From: Oscillospiraceae bacterium
GTDB taxonomy: Bacteria > Bacillota > Clostridia > Oscillospirales > Oscillospiraceae
NCBI GenBank assembly: GCA_017527825.1
Contig: JAFXPO010000016.1
Span: 183,568-216,281 of the forward strand
DNA length: 32,714 nucleotides
Direction: 5' to 3'
The translations under genes and the position numbers were made by a program. Position 1 is the stretch's first letter, and every line of letters begins with the position of its first letter. This document shows positions 1 to 7,577 of the stretch, piece after piece. Under the pieces are notes generated by a model. That model did not search any database. It worked only from the letters and a program-made list of their open reading frames with translations, and was not told the origin of the DNA.

Positions 1-544
1 CCGCCACGCCGAGGTAGAGGATACCGCCCACGGCGCCCATGAGGTTGATGATGGCGTTTGCCTTGGAGCGCAGGGGCTTGGGCGTCACATCCGGCATCAG
101 CGCCACCGCCGGAGAGCGGTAGGTGCCCATGGCGACAAGCAGCAGCCCCAGCACGATGACGAACGACACGGTCTTGAACGCGCTCGGCGCGGCGTAGTAG
201 CCGTTGTCCAGCAGCGGGAGGACGTTCATCAGAATCACGGCGCAGCCGGTGCCGAACAGGATGAACGGCATGCGCTTGCCGAGCTTTGTGTCGGTCTTGT
301 CCGAGAGCGTGCCGAACAGCGGCAGCAGAAACAGTGCCAGCACGTTGTCCGCCGCCATCACCGCGCCGGAAAACGTCTCGTTCATGTGAAGGGTCTTGGT
401 GAGGATCAGCGGAACAATGTTGTCGTACATCTGCCAGAACGCGCAGATGGACAAAAACGCCAGCCCCACCAGCAGCGTGCGCGGGGTGTTGAGCTTCTTC
501 GCGTCGAGCCTGATGTCTGCGGGCTTTCCGTTGCTGTGTGTCAT
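1..544 (-). CDS. MFS transporter, N-terminal part (cut by window edge)
   Basis: This frame has no stop and runs off the left edge, so only the first 181 codons are visible. After about 20 polar residues come hydrophobic segments near residues 24-44, 60-80, 93-113 and 122-142, followed by a fifth. The loop after the second carries LFGTLSDKTDTKLGKRMPF, which fits the MFS motif A pattern (G, D, then GKR). The later stretch YRSPAVALMPD is typical of the sugar/GPH-like or SLC45-like branch, so a secondary carrier in the cytoplasmic membrane is the likely role; the substrate cannot be told. The ATG at 544-542 follows GGAGG (556-552) at a spacing of 7. That ribosome site lies inside an inverted repeat (545-606), so translation may be gated by RNA structure. 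It lies downstream of ychF on the same strand. Confidence 0.85.
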   Translation of the reverse strand, partial: MTHSNGKPADIRLDAKKLNTPRTLLVGLAFLSICAFWQMYDNIVPLILTKTLHMNETFSGAVMAADNVLALFLLPLFGTLSDKTDTKLGKRMPFILFGTGCAVILMNVLPLLDNGYYAAPSAFKTVSFVIVLGLLLVAMGTYRSPAVALMPDVTPKPLRSKANAIINLMGAVGGILYLGVA

Positions 545-606
545 ACAAAATCCTCCGTGCCTTTCTGTTCAGGAATTGCCGCAATCCCCCGCATGGAGGA
601 TTTTGT
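545..606 (-). promoter_or_regulatory. Inverted repeat burying the MFS gene's ribosome site
   Basis: Arms 545-560 (ACAAAATCCTCCGTGC) and 591-606 are complementary at 15 of 16 positions. In the minus-strand mRNA the 3' arm contains the GGAGG of the MFS gene and ends directly at its ATG. If the hairpin forms, the site is closed. The 5' arm is an anti-Shine-Dalgarno strand. The pairing is seen; a regulatory role is inferred. Confidence 0.6.
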
Positions 607-607
607 C

Positions 608-649
608 GTCATATTTCGCGGTTGCCGCGCCAGCGGCGAGCGAAATGAC
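608..649 (-). terminator. Imperfect hairpin after ychF, possible terminator
   Basis: GTCAT(AT)TTCGC at 608-619 pairs with GCGAAATGAC at 640-649 apart from a 2-nt bulge, and the loop is GC-rich. On the minus strand it follows ychF and precedes the MFS gene. There is no clean T-run after it, so it may be a weak or factor-assisted terminator, or only a structured spacer. Confidence 0.4.
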
Positions 650-658
650 ATTTCTGAT

Positions 659-698
659 TATTTCAGATTCAACGTTTCTAAACGTTGAATCTGAAATA
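659..698. repeat. Perfect 19-bp inverted repeat over the ychF stop codon
   Basis: 659-677 and 680-698 are exact reverse complements separated by only 2 nt. The repeat contains the last codons of ychF and its TAG (680-678). With a 2-nt spacer the RNA loop would open slightly, but the stem is still very stable. It may act as a 3'-end stabiliser or terminator for ychF; no T-run follows on the minus strand. Confidence 0.7.
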
Positions 699-1790
699 GA
701 TCATATCGCCGTCCTTGACAACGTAGTCCTTGCCCTCGGAGCGGAGCAAGCCCTTCTCCTTCGCCGCCTGCACACTGCCGCAGGCGATCATATCCGCGAA
801 GTTGATCGTTTCGGCGCGGATGAAGCCGCGCTCGATGTCGCTGTGGATTTTGCCCGCCGCCTGCGGCGCTTTGGTGCCGTTTTTGATCGTCCAGGCGCGG
901 CACTCATCCTCGCCGTAGGTGAGAAACGAGATGAGTCCCAGCAGCGTATAGGAGCACTGGATCAGCCGGTCAAGACCGGACGCCTCCACGCCGAGTTCTT
1001 CTAAGAACATGGCGCGCTCATCCGGCTCCAGCGCCGCGATCTCCTGCTCCAGCTTGGCGCAGATGGGCAGCACCTGCGCGCCCTCCTTCGCCGCCTTCTC
1101 CCGCACAAGGGTCAGATACTTGTTGTCCGCCTGATTGGCGAAGCCGTCCTCGTCCATGTTGGCGGCGTAGATCACCGGCTTGAGGCTCAGCAGGTCCGCG
1201 GTGGCGAGCAGCTTCTCATCGTCGCCTCCGCACTCGAACGTGCGCGCGGACTTGCCCGCGTCGAGGTGCTTCGCCAGCTCCGCGAACAGCTCCGCCTCGT
1301 GGGCGAACTGTTTGTTGCCGGACTTGGCGTTCTTAGACGCCTTCTCCACCCGGCGGTTGACCATTTCGAGGTCCGCCATGATCAGCTCTAAGTCGATGGT
1401 CTCAATGTCGCCCAGCGGGTCGACGGGGACGTTCTGCGTCGCGTCGGCGACGACGTGCATGATGTTCTCATCGTCGAAGCAGCGCACGACGTGCACGATG
1501 GCGTCGGTGCGGCGGATATTTTCGAGGAACTTGTTGCCGAGACCCGCGCCGTTGCTCGCGCCCTTGACCAGTCCCGCGATATCCACGAACTCGATGACCG
1601 CGGGAGTCGTCTTCTTCGGCTGATACATCTCCGAGAGCTTGCTGAGCCGCTCGTCCGGCACGGCGACCATGCCCATGTTCGGCTCAATGGTGCAGAAGGG
1701 GTAGTTGGCGCTCTCCGCGCCGGCGTTGGTGATGGCGTTGAACAGGGTGCTCTTGCCCACGTTGGGCAGACCCACGATGCCTAATTTCAT
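678..1790 (-). CDS. ychF: Redox-regulated ATPase YchF (Obg-like ATPase)
   Basis: A 370-residue protein of the Obg/OLA1 family, a P-loop ATPase that binds ribosomes and is tied to stress and redox responses. G1 is GLPNVGKST at residues 7-15, a DIAGLVKGA switch II motif follows, and the G4-like motif is NMDE, as expected for this ATP-preferring branch. The C-terminus ends in a TGS domain (YFRFNV). Length matches the usual 363-370. The frame is open to 1838, but the ATG at 1790 is preferred: it begins MKLGIVG, as in the family; AAGAAGG lies 10 nt upstream; and the likely promoter (1842-1870) would start RNA near 1835. It is transcribed divergently from miaB. Confidence 0.96.
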   Translation of the reverse strand: MKLGIVGLPNVGKSTLFNAITNAGAESANYPFCTIEPNMGMVAVPDERLSKLSEMYQPKKTTPAVIEFVDIAGLVKGASNGAGLGNKFLENIRRTDAIVHVVRCFDDENIMHVVADATQNVPVDPLGDIETIDLELIMADLEMVNRRVEKASKNAKSGNKQFAHEAELFAELAKHLDAGKSARTFECGGDDEKLLATADLLSLKPVIYAANMDEDGFANQADNKYLTLVREKAAKEGAQVLPICAKLEQEIAALEPDERAMFLEELGVEASGLDRLIQCSYTLLGLISFLTYGEDECRAWTIKNGTKAPQAAGKIHSDIERGFIRAETINFADMIACGSVQAAKEKGLLRSEGKDYVVKDGDMIYFRFNV

Positions 1791-1841
1791 AAGGGAGAAG
1801 CCTTCTTTCGACGAAATTCTGATTTGCTCATAGTTCATGGT

Positions 1842-1870
1842 ATTCTATCATATATGTGTTTGTGAAACAA
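1842..1870 (-). promoter_or_regulatory. Sigma-A-type promoter of ychF
   Basis: Minus-strand TTGTTT (1870-1865), a 17-bp spacer, then TAGAAT (1847-1842). Predicted start near 1835, about 45 nt before the ychF ATG. Confidence 0.6.
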
Positions 1871-1895
1871 GCCTTATTTTTCGCCCACGCCGTCC

Positions 1896-1924
1896 TTGCA
1901 AGCCAACGTTGATTGTGCTATAGT
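1896..1924 (+). promoter_or_regulatory. Sigma-A-type promoter of the miaB-divIVA array
   Basis: TTGCAA (1896-1901), a 17-bp spacer, then TATAGT (1919-1924). Predicted start near 1931, giving a leader of about 30 nt to the TTG start of miaB. It is back to back with the ychF promoter. Confidence 0.6.
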
Positions 1925-1961
1925 ATATTAGTTAAAGTATGTGCATTTGGAGGAAAAGCCG

Positions 1962-3377
1962 TTGGATCGTCAGGAAGTCCTGGTCAGCGCCGAAGAGGTG
2001 GCGCGCCAGAAGGAATATATCGAAAAGGTTCGCGCTATCACCGGCACGCTCCGCCGTGCGCCGCTGGCGCTGGTGGACACCTTCGGCTGCCAGCAGAACG
2101 TCGCCGACGGCGAGCGCCTTGCCGGCATGCTTGCCGAGATGGGCTTTGAGCCGACGAACGACGCGAATGCAGCCGACGTGGTGCTGCTCAACACCTGCGC
2201 CATCCGCGAGCACGCGGAAAAGCGCGTATTTGGCTCTCTGGGCGAGCTGACCCACACCAAGGAGGCGAACCCGGAGCAGATCATCGTGCTGTGCGGCTGC
2301 ATGGCGCAGCAAAAGCGCATCGCGGACAAGGTGAAGGAAAGCTACCGCCACGTCGACCTCGTCCTCGGTCCGCAGGCGGAGTGGCGGCTGCCGGAGCTTT
2401 TATACGGCGTGCTGACGACCCACAAGCGCGCGTTCTCCATCGAGGATGAGCACGGGCGCATCGCCGAGGGTCTGCCCGTCCGGCGGGACGGCACGGTCCG
2501 AGCGTGGGTGAGCATCATGTACGGCTGCAACAACTTCTGCTCGTACTGCATCGTGCCCTACGTCCGCGGTCGCGAGCGCAGCCGCGACCCCGAACGGATC
2601 ATCGCCGAATGCCGCGAGCTGATCGAGGCGGGGTATAAAGAAATCTACTTGCTTGGTCAGAACGTCAACAGCTACGGCAACGATCTTCCCATCGACTACG
2701 ACTTCGCCGACCTGCTCACCGCCATCGACGCCATCCCCGGCGACTACTGGCTGCGGTTCATGTCCAGCCAGCCCAAGGACGCGACGCCGAAGCTCTTCGA
2801 CGCCATGGCGCGCTGCGCCCACGTCGCCAAATGCCTGCACCTGCCGGTGCAGAGCGGCAACGACCGCATACTGAAAGCCATGCGCCGCCCGTACACCCGG
2901 AGGGGCTATCTGGATCTGATCGGCTATGCCCGCCGCGCGATGCCGGATCTGGTGCTGACCAGCGACGTGATCATCGGCTTCCCCGGCGAGACCGAGGAAG
3001 AGGCGATGGACACCGTCTCGCTCGTGCGGGAGGCGAAGTTCGACGCGCTCTTCACGTTTATTTTCTCCCCCCGCCCCGGTACGCCTGCCGCGGAGATGGA
3101 CGACCCCGTCCCCCGCGCGGAGAAGCAGAAGTGGTTTGACCGCCTGCTGGACGCGCAGAACGGCTACAGCGCCGAGAAGCACGCCGCCTACGTCGGAAAG
3201 ACCGTCCGCGTGCTGATCGACGGCGAGAGCGACGACGCGGAGTTTCCCCTCTCCTGCCGCACGGAGGGCAACCGCCTCGTGCGCGCGAAGGGCGACAAGG
3301 CTATGATCGGCACGTTTGCCGAGGTGACGGTCACCGACAGCAACACCTGGGCGCTTTACGGCGAGGTCGCGACATGA
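1962..3377 (+). CDS. miaB: tRNA-2-methylthio-N6-dimethylallyladenosine synthase
   Basis: Radical-SAM methylthiotransferase that adds a methylthio group to i6A37 of tRNAs, the step after MiaA (encoded at 9694). The N-terminal MTTase domain shows its three iron-sulfur cysteines in DTFGCQQN, NTCAIREHAE and LCGCMAQ. The radical-SAM cluster is CNNFCSYC followed by IVPYVRGRERSR, and a TRAM domain closes the protein. I chose TTG at 1962 (471 residues) because GGAGG at 1949-1953 sits 8 nt before it; the GTG at 1941 lacks a ribosome site and falls only about 10 nt after the predicted transcript start. An N-terminal extension of about 35 residues precedes the MTTase domain, as in Gram-positive MiaB. 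The stop overlaps the next start (ATGA). Confidence 0.96.
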   Translation: MDRQEVLVSAEEVARQKEYIEKVRAITGTLRRAPLALVDTFGCQQNVADGERLAGMLAEMGFEPTNDANAADVVLLNTCAIREHAEKRVFGSLGELTHTKEANPEQIIVLCGCMAQQKRIADKVKESYRHVDLVLGPQAEWRLPELLYGVLTTHKRAFSIEDEHGRIAEGLPVRRDGTVRAWVSIMYGCNNFCSYCIVPYVRGRERSRDPERIIAECRELIEAGYKEIYLLGQNVNSYGNDLPIDYDFADLLTAIDAIPGDYWLRFMSSQPKDATPKLFDAMARCAHVAKCLHLPVQSGNDRILKAMRRPYTRRGYLDLIGYARRAMPDLVLTSDVIIGFPGETEEEAMDTVSLVREAKFDALFTFIFSPRPGTPAAEMDDPVPRAEKQKWFDRLLDAQNGYSAEKHAAYVGKTVRVLIDGESDDAEFPLSCRTEGNRLVRAKGDKAMIGTFAEVTVTDSNTWALYGEVAT

Positions 3378-4201
3378 AGGTGACGCTGCTGCTGGAAAAC
3401 ACCGTCTGCCGCGGCGATCTGGGCTGCGCCCACGGGCTGTCCATGCACATCGCGACGGACCGGCACAGCCTGCTGTTCGACATGGGTCCCAACGCCATGT
3501 TTCTGGAGAACGCGGAGGCGCTGGGCGTCGACATCAAGGCGGTGGACGCCGCGTTCCTCTCCCACGCCCACAGCGACCACAGCGGCGGACTGGCGCTGTT
3601 CTGCAAGCGCAACGACCACGCCCCGGTATACCTCCAAGAAGGCGCGTGGGGCGCGTACTATGTGGTGACGCCGGAAAAGTGCGCCTGCATTGGCATGGAA
3701 GCGGCGCTGCGGCGGCATGAGTCCCGCTTCCGTTACGCGGACGGCGTCACGGTCCTCGACGACGGGTTGACGCTCTTCTCCGGCGGCTTCGGCAGGGATT
3801 ACTGGTCTCACGCCAACGACACGCTGCGCGAGAAGGTCGGCGGCGAGTACCCGCCGGACGCCTTCCGGCATGAGCAGTGCCTGCTGGTGACGGAGCGCGG
3901 CAAAACGGCGCTCTTCGGCGGCTGCGCCCACAACGGCATCGTCAACATTCTCCGCCGCGCGGAGGAAATTCTGGGTCGCACGCCCGACGCGGTGTTCGCG
4001 GGCTTCCACCTCTACAACCCCTCGCTGGCGGAAAGCGAGCCGCGGGAGCTGGTGGAGGCGATCGCAAAAGAACTGGACGCGCGGAAGTCCACGCGGTATT
4101 TCACCGGTCACTGCACCGGACAGGAGGCGTTCGCCGTCCTGCGGGAGACGCTGGGCGAGCGGCTGCAATACATGTCCGGCGGCAGCGTATTTGAACTTTA
4201 A
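3374..4201 (+). CDS. MBL-fold metallohydrolase
   Basis: A 275-residue metallo-beta-lactamase-fold protein. The metal motif SHAHSDHSGG lies at residues 63-72 (HxHxDH at 64-69); later ligand candidates are the His in GGCAHNGIVN and in TGHCTG near the end. The layout, with an early GLSMHIATDRHSLLFDMGP strand pair and the GFHLYN segment, resembles the group annotated as 7,8-dihydropterin-6-methyl-4-(beta-D-ribofuranosyl)aminobenzene-5'-phosphate synthase-like hydrolases; the true substrate is unknown. Its ATG overlaps the miaB stop by 4 nt, so the two are translationally coupled, and mutS follows after 17 nt. There is no signal peptide, so it is cytoplasmic. Confidence 0.88.
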   Translation: MKVTLLLENTVCRGDLGCAHGLSMHIATDRHSLLFDMGPNAMFLENAEALGVDIKAVDAAFLSHAHSDHSGGLALFCKRNDHAPVYLQEGAWGAYYVVTPEKCACIGMEAALRRHESRFRYADGVTVLDDGLTLFSGGFGRDYWSHANDTLREKVGGEYPPDAFRHEQCLLVTERGKTALFGGCAHNGIVNILRRAEEILGRTPDAVFAGFHLYNPSLAESEPRELVEAIAKELDARKSTRYFTGHCTGQEAFAVLRETLGERLQYMSGGSVFEL

Positions 4202-4218
4202 GAAAGAGAGAAACAGCC

Positions 4219-6816
4219 ATGGCGGAAATCACCCCCATGATGAAGCAATACCTTGAAATCAAGGCGGAGCATCCCGACGAGATTCTGTTCTTCCGCCTCG
4301 GCGATTTCTACGAGATGTTCGAGGATGACGCGCTCACCGCGTCCCGCGAACTCGACCTGACCCTCACCACCCGCGACCGCGGCAAGGCGAAGGAGGATCA
4401 AACGCCCATGTGCGGCGTACCGTACCACTCCAGCGACGGCTACATTGCCCGCCTCATCGCCAAGGGCTACAAGGTCGCCATCTGCGAGCAGACCGAGGAC
4501 CCGGCGCTGGCGAAGGGTCTGGTCAAGCGGGACATCATCCGCGTCGTCACCCCCGGCACGGTCATCGACAGCCAGAGCCTTGACTCCAGCCGGGGCAACT
4601 TCCTCGCGGGCGTGTTTCTGGACGAGTCGAACGAGGGCGGCATTGCCGGAATCGCGTTTTGCGACATGTCCACGGGACACACCCACGTCACCGCCTTTTC
4701 CGGCGCGGACTGTGTGGAGCACCTGCGCAACGAGCTGGTGCGCTTCACCCCCGCCGAGGCGGTGCTGAGCGACGGCGCGTACCAAAACGCCGCGCTCACG
4801 GAGCTGCTGCGTCAGAAGCTGGGCTGTCTGGTGGAGCGCGGCGAGAAGCGCTTTGACCTGCGCGACGCGGAACAATCCGTCCTCGCGCAGTACGGCGAGG
4901 AGGCGTACCTGCCCCGCAGCAATCCCGCCGCGGTTCTGGCGCTGGGCGGGCTGCTGTCGTATCTCCACGAGACGCAGAAAACCGACCTCGCGTACATCAA
5001 TAAGCTTGAATACTACGAGCTGGGACGGTTCATGGAGCTGGACCTCTCCGCCCGCCGCAATCTGGAGCTGACCGAGACCATGCGCGGCAAGGAGAAGCGC
5101 GGGAGCCTCCTTTGGGTGCTGGACAAGACCAAGACCGCCATGGGTGCGCGCTGTCTGCGCTCGTACCTGGAGCGTCCGCTGCGGGACGCGTCGGAGATCA
5201 ACCGCCGCCTTTCGGCGGTGGAGGCGCTCACGAAGCTCACCATGGCGCGGGAGGAGCTGATCCTCGCCATGACCGGCATCGCGGATATGGAGCGCCTGAT
5301 CGGGCGCATCGTCTACGGCACGGCGGGCGGACGCGATTTTGTGTCCCTTCGCGCCTCCATCGAGAAGCTGGGCGCGGTGAAGGAGCAGCTCAAGCCGTTC
5401 ACGAACAGCAAGCTTGCCGAAATATACGGCAATTTGGACACCCTTGCCGACGTGGCGGAGCAGATCAAGGCGACGCTGTGCGACGAACCGCCGTTCTCCG
5501 TGCGCGAGGGCGGCTTCATCCGGGACGGCTTCAACGCCGAGGTCGACCGCCTGCGCGCCGTCCACGACGGCGGAAAGGACCTGCTCCCCGCCATTGTGGA
5601 GCGGGAGAAGGAGCGCACCGGCATCCGCACGCTGCGCATCGGCTACAACAAGGTGTTCGGCTACTACATCGAGGTGTCGAACTCGTTTAAGGATCAGGTG
5701 CCGGAGGACTACATCCGCAAGCAGACGCTGGTCAACGGTGAGCGCTTCGTGACGCAGGAGCTGAAGGATCTGGAGAACGACATTCTGACCTCCGGCGACC
5801 GGCTGAACGCCCTCGAATACGAGCTGTTCACCGCCCTGCGGGACAGCGTCTGCGCCGAGGCGGAGCGCATCCAGAAGTCCGCCGCCGTCATCGCGGAGCT
5901 GGACACGCTCTGCTCGTTCGCCGCCGTGGCGGTGAAGAACAACTACTGCTGCCCCACGGTGGACGACTCCGGCGTGATCGAGATTCACGACGGTCGCCAT
6001 CCGGTGGTGGAGCGCGTCTTGAAGGACAGCCTGTTTGTGCCGAACGACACCTACATGGGCGAAAAGGAAAACCGCGTTTCCATCATCACGGGGCCCAACA
6101 TGGCGGGCAAGTCCACCTACATGCGGCAGGTGGCGCTCATCGCGCTGATGGCGCAGATCGGCTCCTTCGTCCCCGCCCGCAGCGCCCACATCGGCGTGGT
6201 GGACCGCATTTTCACCCGCATCGGCGCGAGCGACGACTTAGCCGGCGGACAGTCCACCTTCATGGTGGAGATGAGCGAGGTGGCGGAGATTCTGCGTCAG
6301 GCGACGCCGCGCTCGCTGCTGATCCTCGACGAGATTGGTCGCGGCACGTCGACCTTTGACGGCATGAGCATCGCCCGTGCGGTGCTGGAGCACTGCGCGA
6401 ACCCGCGCCGCCTCGGCGCGAAGACGCTCTTTGCCACCCACTACCACGAGTTGACGGAGCTGGAAAACACGCTCCCCGGCGTGAAGAACTACAACATCTC
6501 CATCAAAAAGCGCGGCGAGGAACTGATCTTCCTGCGTAAAATCGTCCCCGGCGGCGCGGATCGCAGCTACGGCATCGAGGTCGCGACGCTGGCGGGACTG
6601 CCCAGGGAGGTCGTGAGCCGCGCCAGGGCGATCCTCGCCGATCTCGAAAAGGGCGGCGCGTATCAAGCCGCGCCCCGCAAGGAAGAGGATCAAATCAGCC
6701 TGACCGCCCTGGGCGAGGCGGAGGCGCTCGACGCCCTGCGCCGCGCGCAGGTGGAGACGCTGACGCCCATCGAGGCGATGCAGCTCCTGTACGAGCTCAA
6801 GCAGAAATTGAACTGA
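4219..6816 (+). CDS. mutS: DNA mismatch repair protein MutS
   Basis: An 865-residue mismatch-recognition ATPase. The mismatch-reading Phe-x-Glu is FYE at residues 30-32, in the context GDFYEMFEDDA. Connector, lever and clamp domains follow. Walker A is GPNMAGKST from residue 625, Walker B is LLILDEIGRGTSTFDG, and FATHYHELTEL is the H-loop region. The C-terminal tail includes TPIEAMQLLYELKQKL, the usual end of bacterial MutS. Length is normal for MutS1. The ATG follows an AGAGAG-type site. It is followed 12 nt later by a CPBP protease and then mutL, so mismatch recognition and its partner are probably co-expressed. Confidence 0.98.
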   Translation: MAEITPMMKQYLEIKAEHPDEILFFRLGDFYEMFEDDALTASRELDLTLTTRDRGKAKEDQTPMCGVPYHSSDGYIARLIAKGYKVAICEQTEDPALAKGLVKRDIIRVVTPGTVIDSQSLDSSRGNFLAGVFLDESNEGGIAGIAFCDMSTGHTHVTAFSGADCVEHLRNELVRFTPAEAVLSDGAYQNAALTELLRQKLGCLVERGEKRFDLRDAEQSVLAQYGEEAYLPRSNPAAVLALGGLLSYLHETQKTDLAYINKLEYYELGRFMELDLSARRNLELTETMRGKEKRGSLLWVLDKTKTAMGARCLRSYLERPLRDASEINRRLSAVEALTKLTMAREELILAMTGIADMERLIGRIVYGTAGGRDFVSLRASIEKLGAVKEQLKPFTNSKLAEIYGNLDTLADVAEQIKATLCDEPPFSVREGGFIRDGFNAEVDRLRAVHDGGKDLLPAIVEREKERTGIRTLRIGYNKVFGYYIEVSNSFKDQVPEDYIRKQTLVNGERFVTQELKDLENDILTSGDRLNALEYELFTALRDSVCAEAERIQKSAAVIAELDTLCSFAAVAVKNNYCCPTVDDSGVIEIHDGRHPVVERVLKDSLFVPNDTYMGEKENRVSIITGPNMAGKSTYMRQVALIALMAQIGSFVPARSAHIGVVDRIFTRIGASDDLAGGQSTFMVEMSEVAEILRQATPRSLLILDEIGRGTSTFDGMSIARAVLEHCANPRRLGAKTLFATHYHELTELENTLPGVKNYNISIKKRGEELIFLRKIVPGGADRSYGIEVATLAGLPREVVSRARAILADLEKGGAYQAAPRKEEDQISLTALGEAEALDALRRAQVETLTPIEAMQLLYELKQKLN

Positions 6817-6828
6817 GGTGGTGGCGGC

Positions 6829-7539
6829 ATGGCAAGAAAATCGGCAAGCGCGTCCATGAACCATACGGAGCGTCTGGCGGGCACGATTTTTTTCGTGGTG
6901 TATCTGCTGGCGATGCCGCTGCTGGCGCAGCGGCTGTTCTCCCTGTTCGCGCTGCTGCTGGACACGCAGATCAGCGTGGAAAGGCAAAACGCGCTGTACT
7001 ACTATCTGCTCTTCGCGGTGACGCTCATCATCTTCCACCGCTTCATCGCGCAAGCCGGCTCACGGCTGCTGGACAACCTCAACCGCGCCTGTATCACGTT
7101 CTTTTCGGGACTGCTGATCTTCTACGGCGCGAACGAACTGCTCTACCGCGTGTTTCGCGTCTTTTTCCACAGCCGCGCCAATCTCAGCGACGTGACCATT
7201 GCCGCGCAGATTCAATCCGCGCCGCGCACCACGGCGCTCATCGTCATCTTCCTCGCGCCCTTCGTGGAGGAGGTGCTCTTCCGCGGTCTGGTGTTCGGCT
7301 GTCTGCGGGAAAAGAGCGCGGTCGCGGGCTACGCGGTCTCGGCGCTGCTGTTCGCGTTTTTACACGTCTGGACGTTTGCGCTCTCGTCGTGGGACGCGAG
7401 CTATCTCGCGCTCATGGCGCAATATCTCGCCCCCGGACTGGTGTTCGCGTGGGCGTATGACCGCTCCGGCACGATCTGGACGCCGATCCTGCTCCACGCC
7501 GCCGTCAACGCGCTGGCGCTGTACGTCCCGGCGGCGTGA
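6829..7539 (+). CDS. CPBP-family intramembrane glutamic endopeptidase
   Basis: A 236-residue polytopic membrane protein of the CPBP (CAAX protease/bacteriocin-processing, Abi) family. Motif 1 is EEVLFRG with E147, E148 and R152. Motif 2 is FAFLH with H179. The third catalytic-site histidine is H223 in LLHAAVNAL. There are about six hydrophobic segments, beginning near residue 18. GAGGTGG precedes the ATG. The substrate is unknown; family members process membrane peptides or prenylated proteins, or give bacteriocin self-immunity. It sits between mutS and mutL with 12- and 38-nt gaps, so it is very likely in the same transcript, although no link to mismatch repair is known to me. Confidence 0.9.
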   Translation: MARKSASASMNHTERLAGTIFFVVYLLAMPLLAQRLFSLFALLLDTQISVERQNALYYYLLFAVTLIIFHRFIAQAGSRLLDNLNRACITFFSGLLIFYGANELLYRVFRVFFHSRANLSDVTIAAQIQSAPRTTALIVIFLAPFVEEVLFRGLVFGCLREKSAVAGYAVSALLFAFLHVWTFALSSWDASYLALMAQYLAPGLVFAWAYDRSGTIWTPILLHAAVNALALYVPAA

Positions 7540-7577
7540 CCATTGCTGTTATGAAATCTGTCTGAGGAGGCGTTTCC

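Noticed and set aside
678..1838. Start of ychF at ATG 1838
   Set aside because: It has no ribosome site, adds 16 residues absent from the family, and lies at the predicted transcript start.
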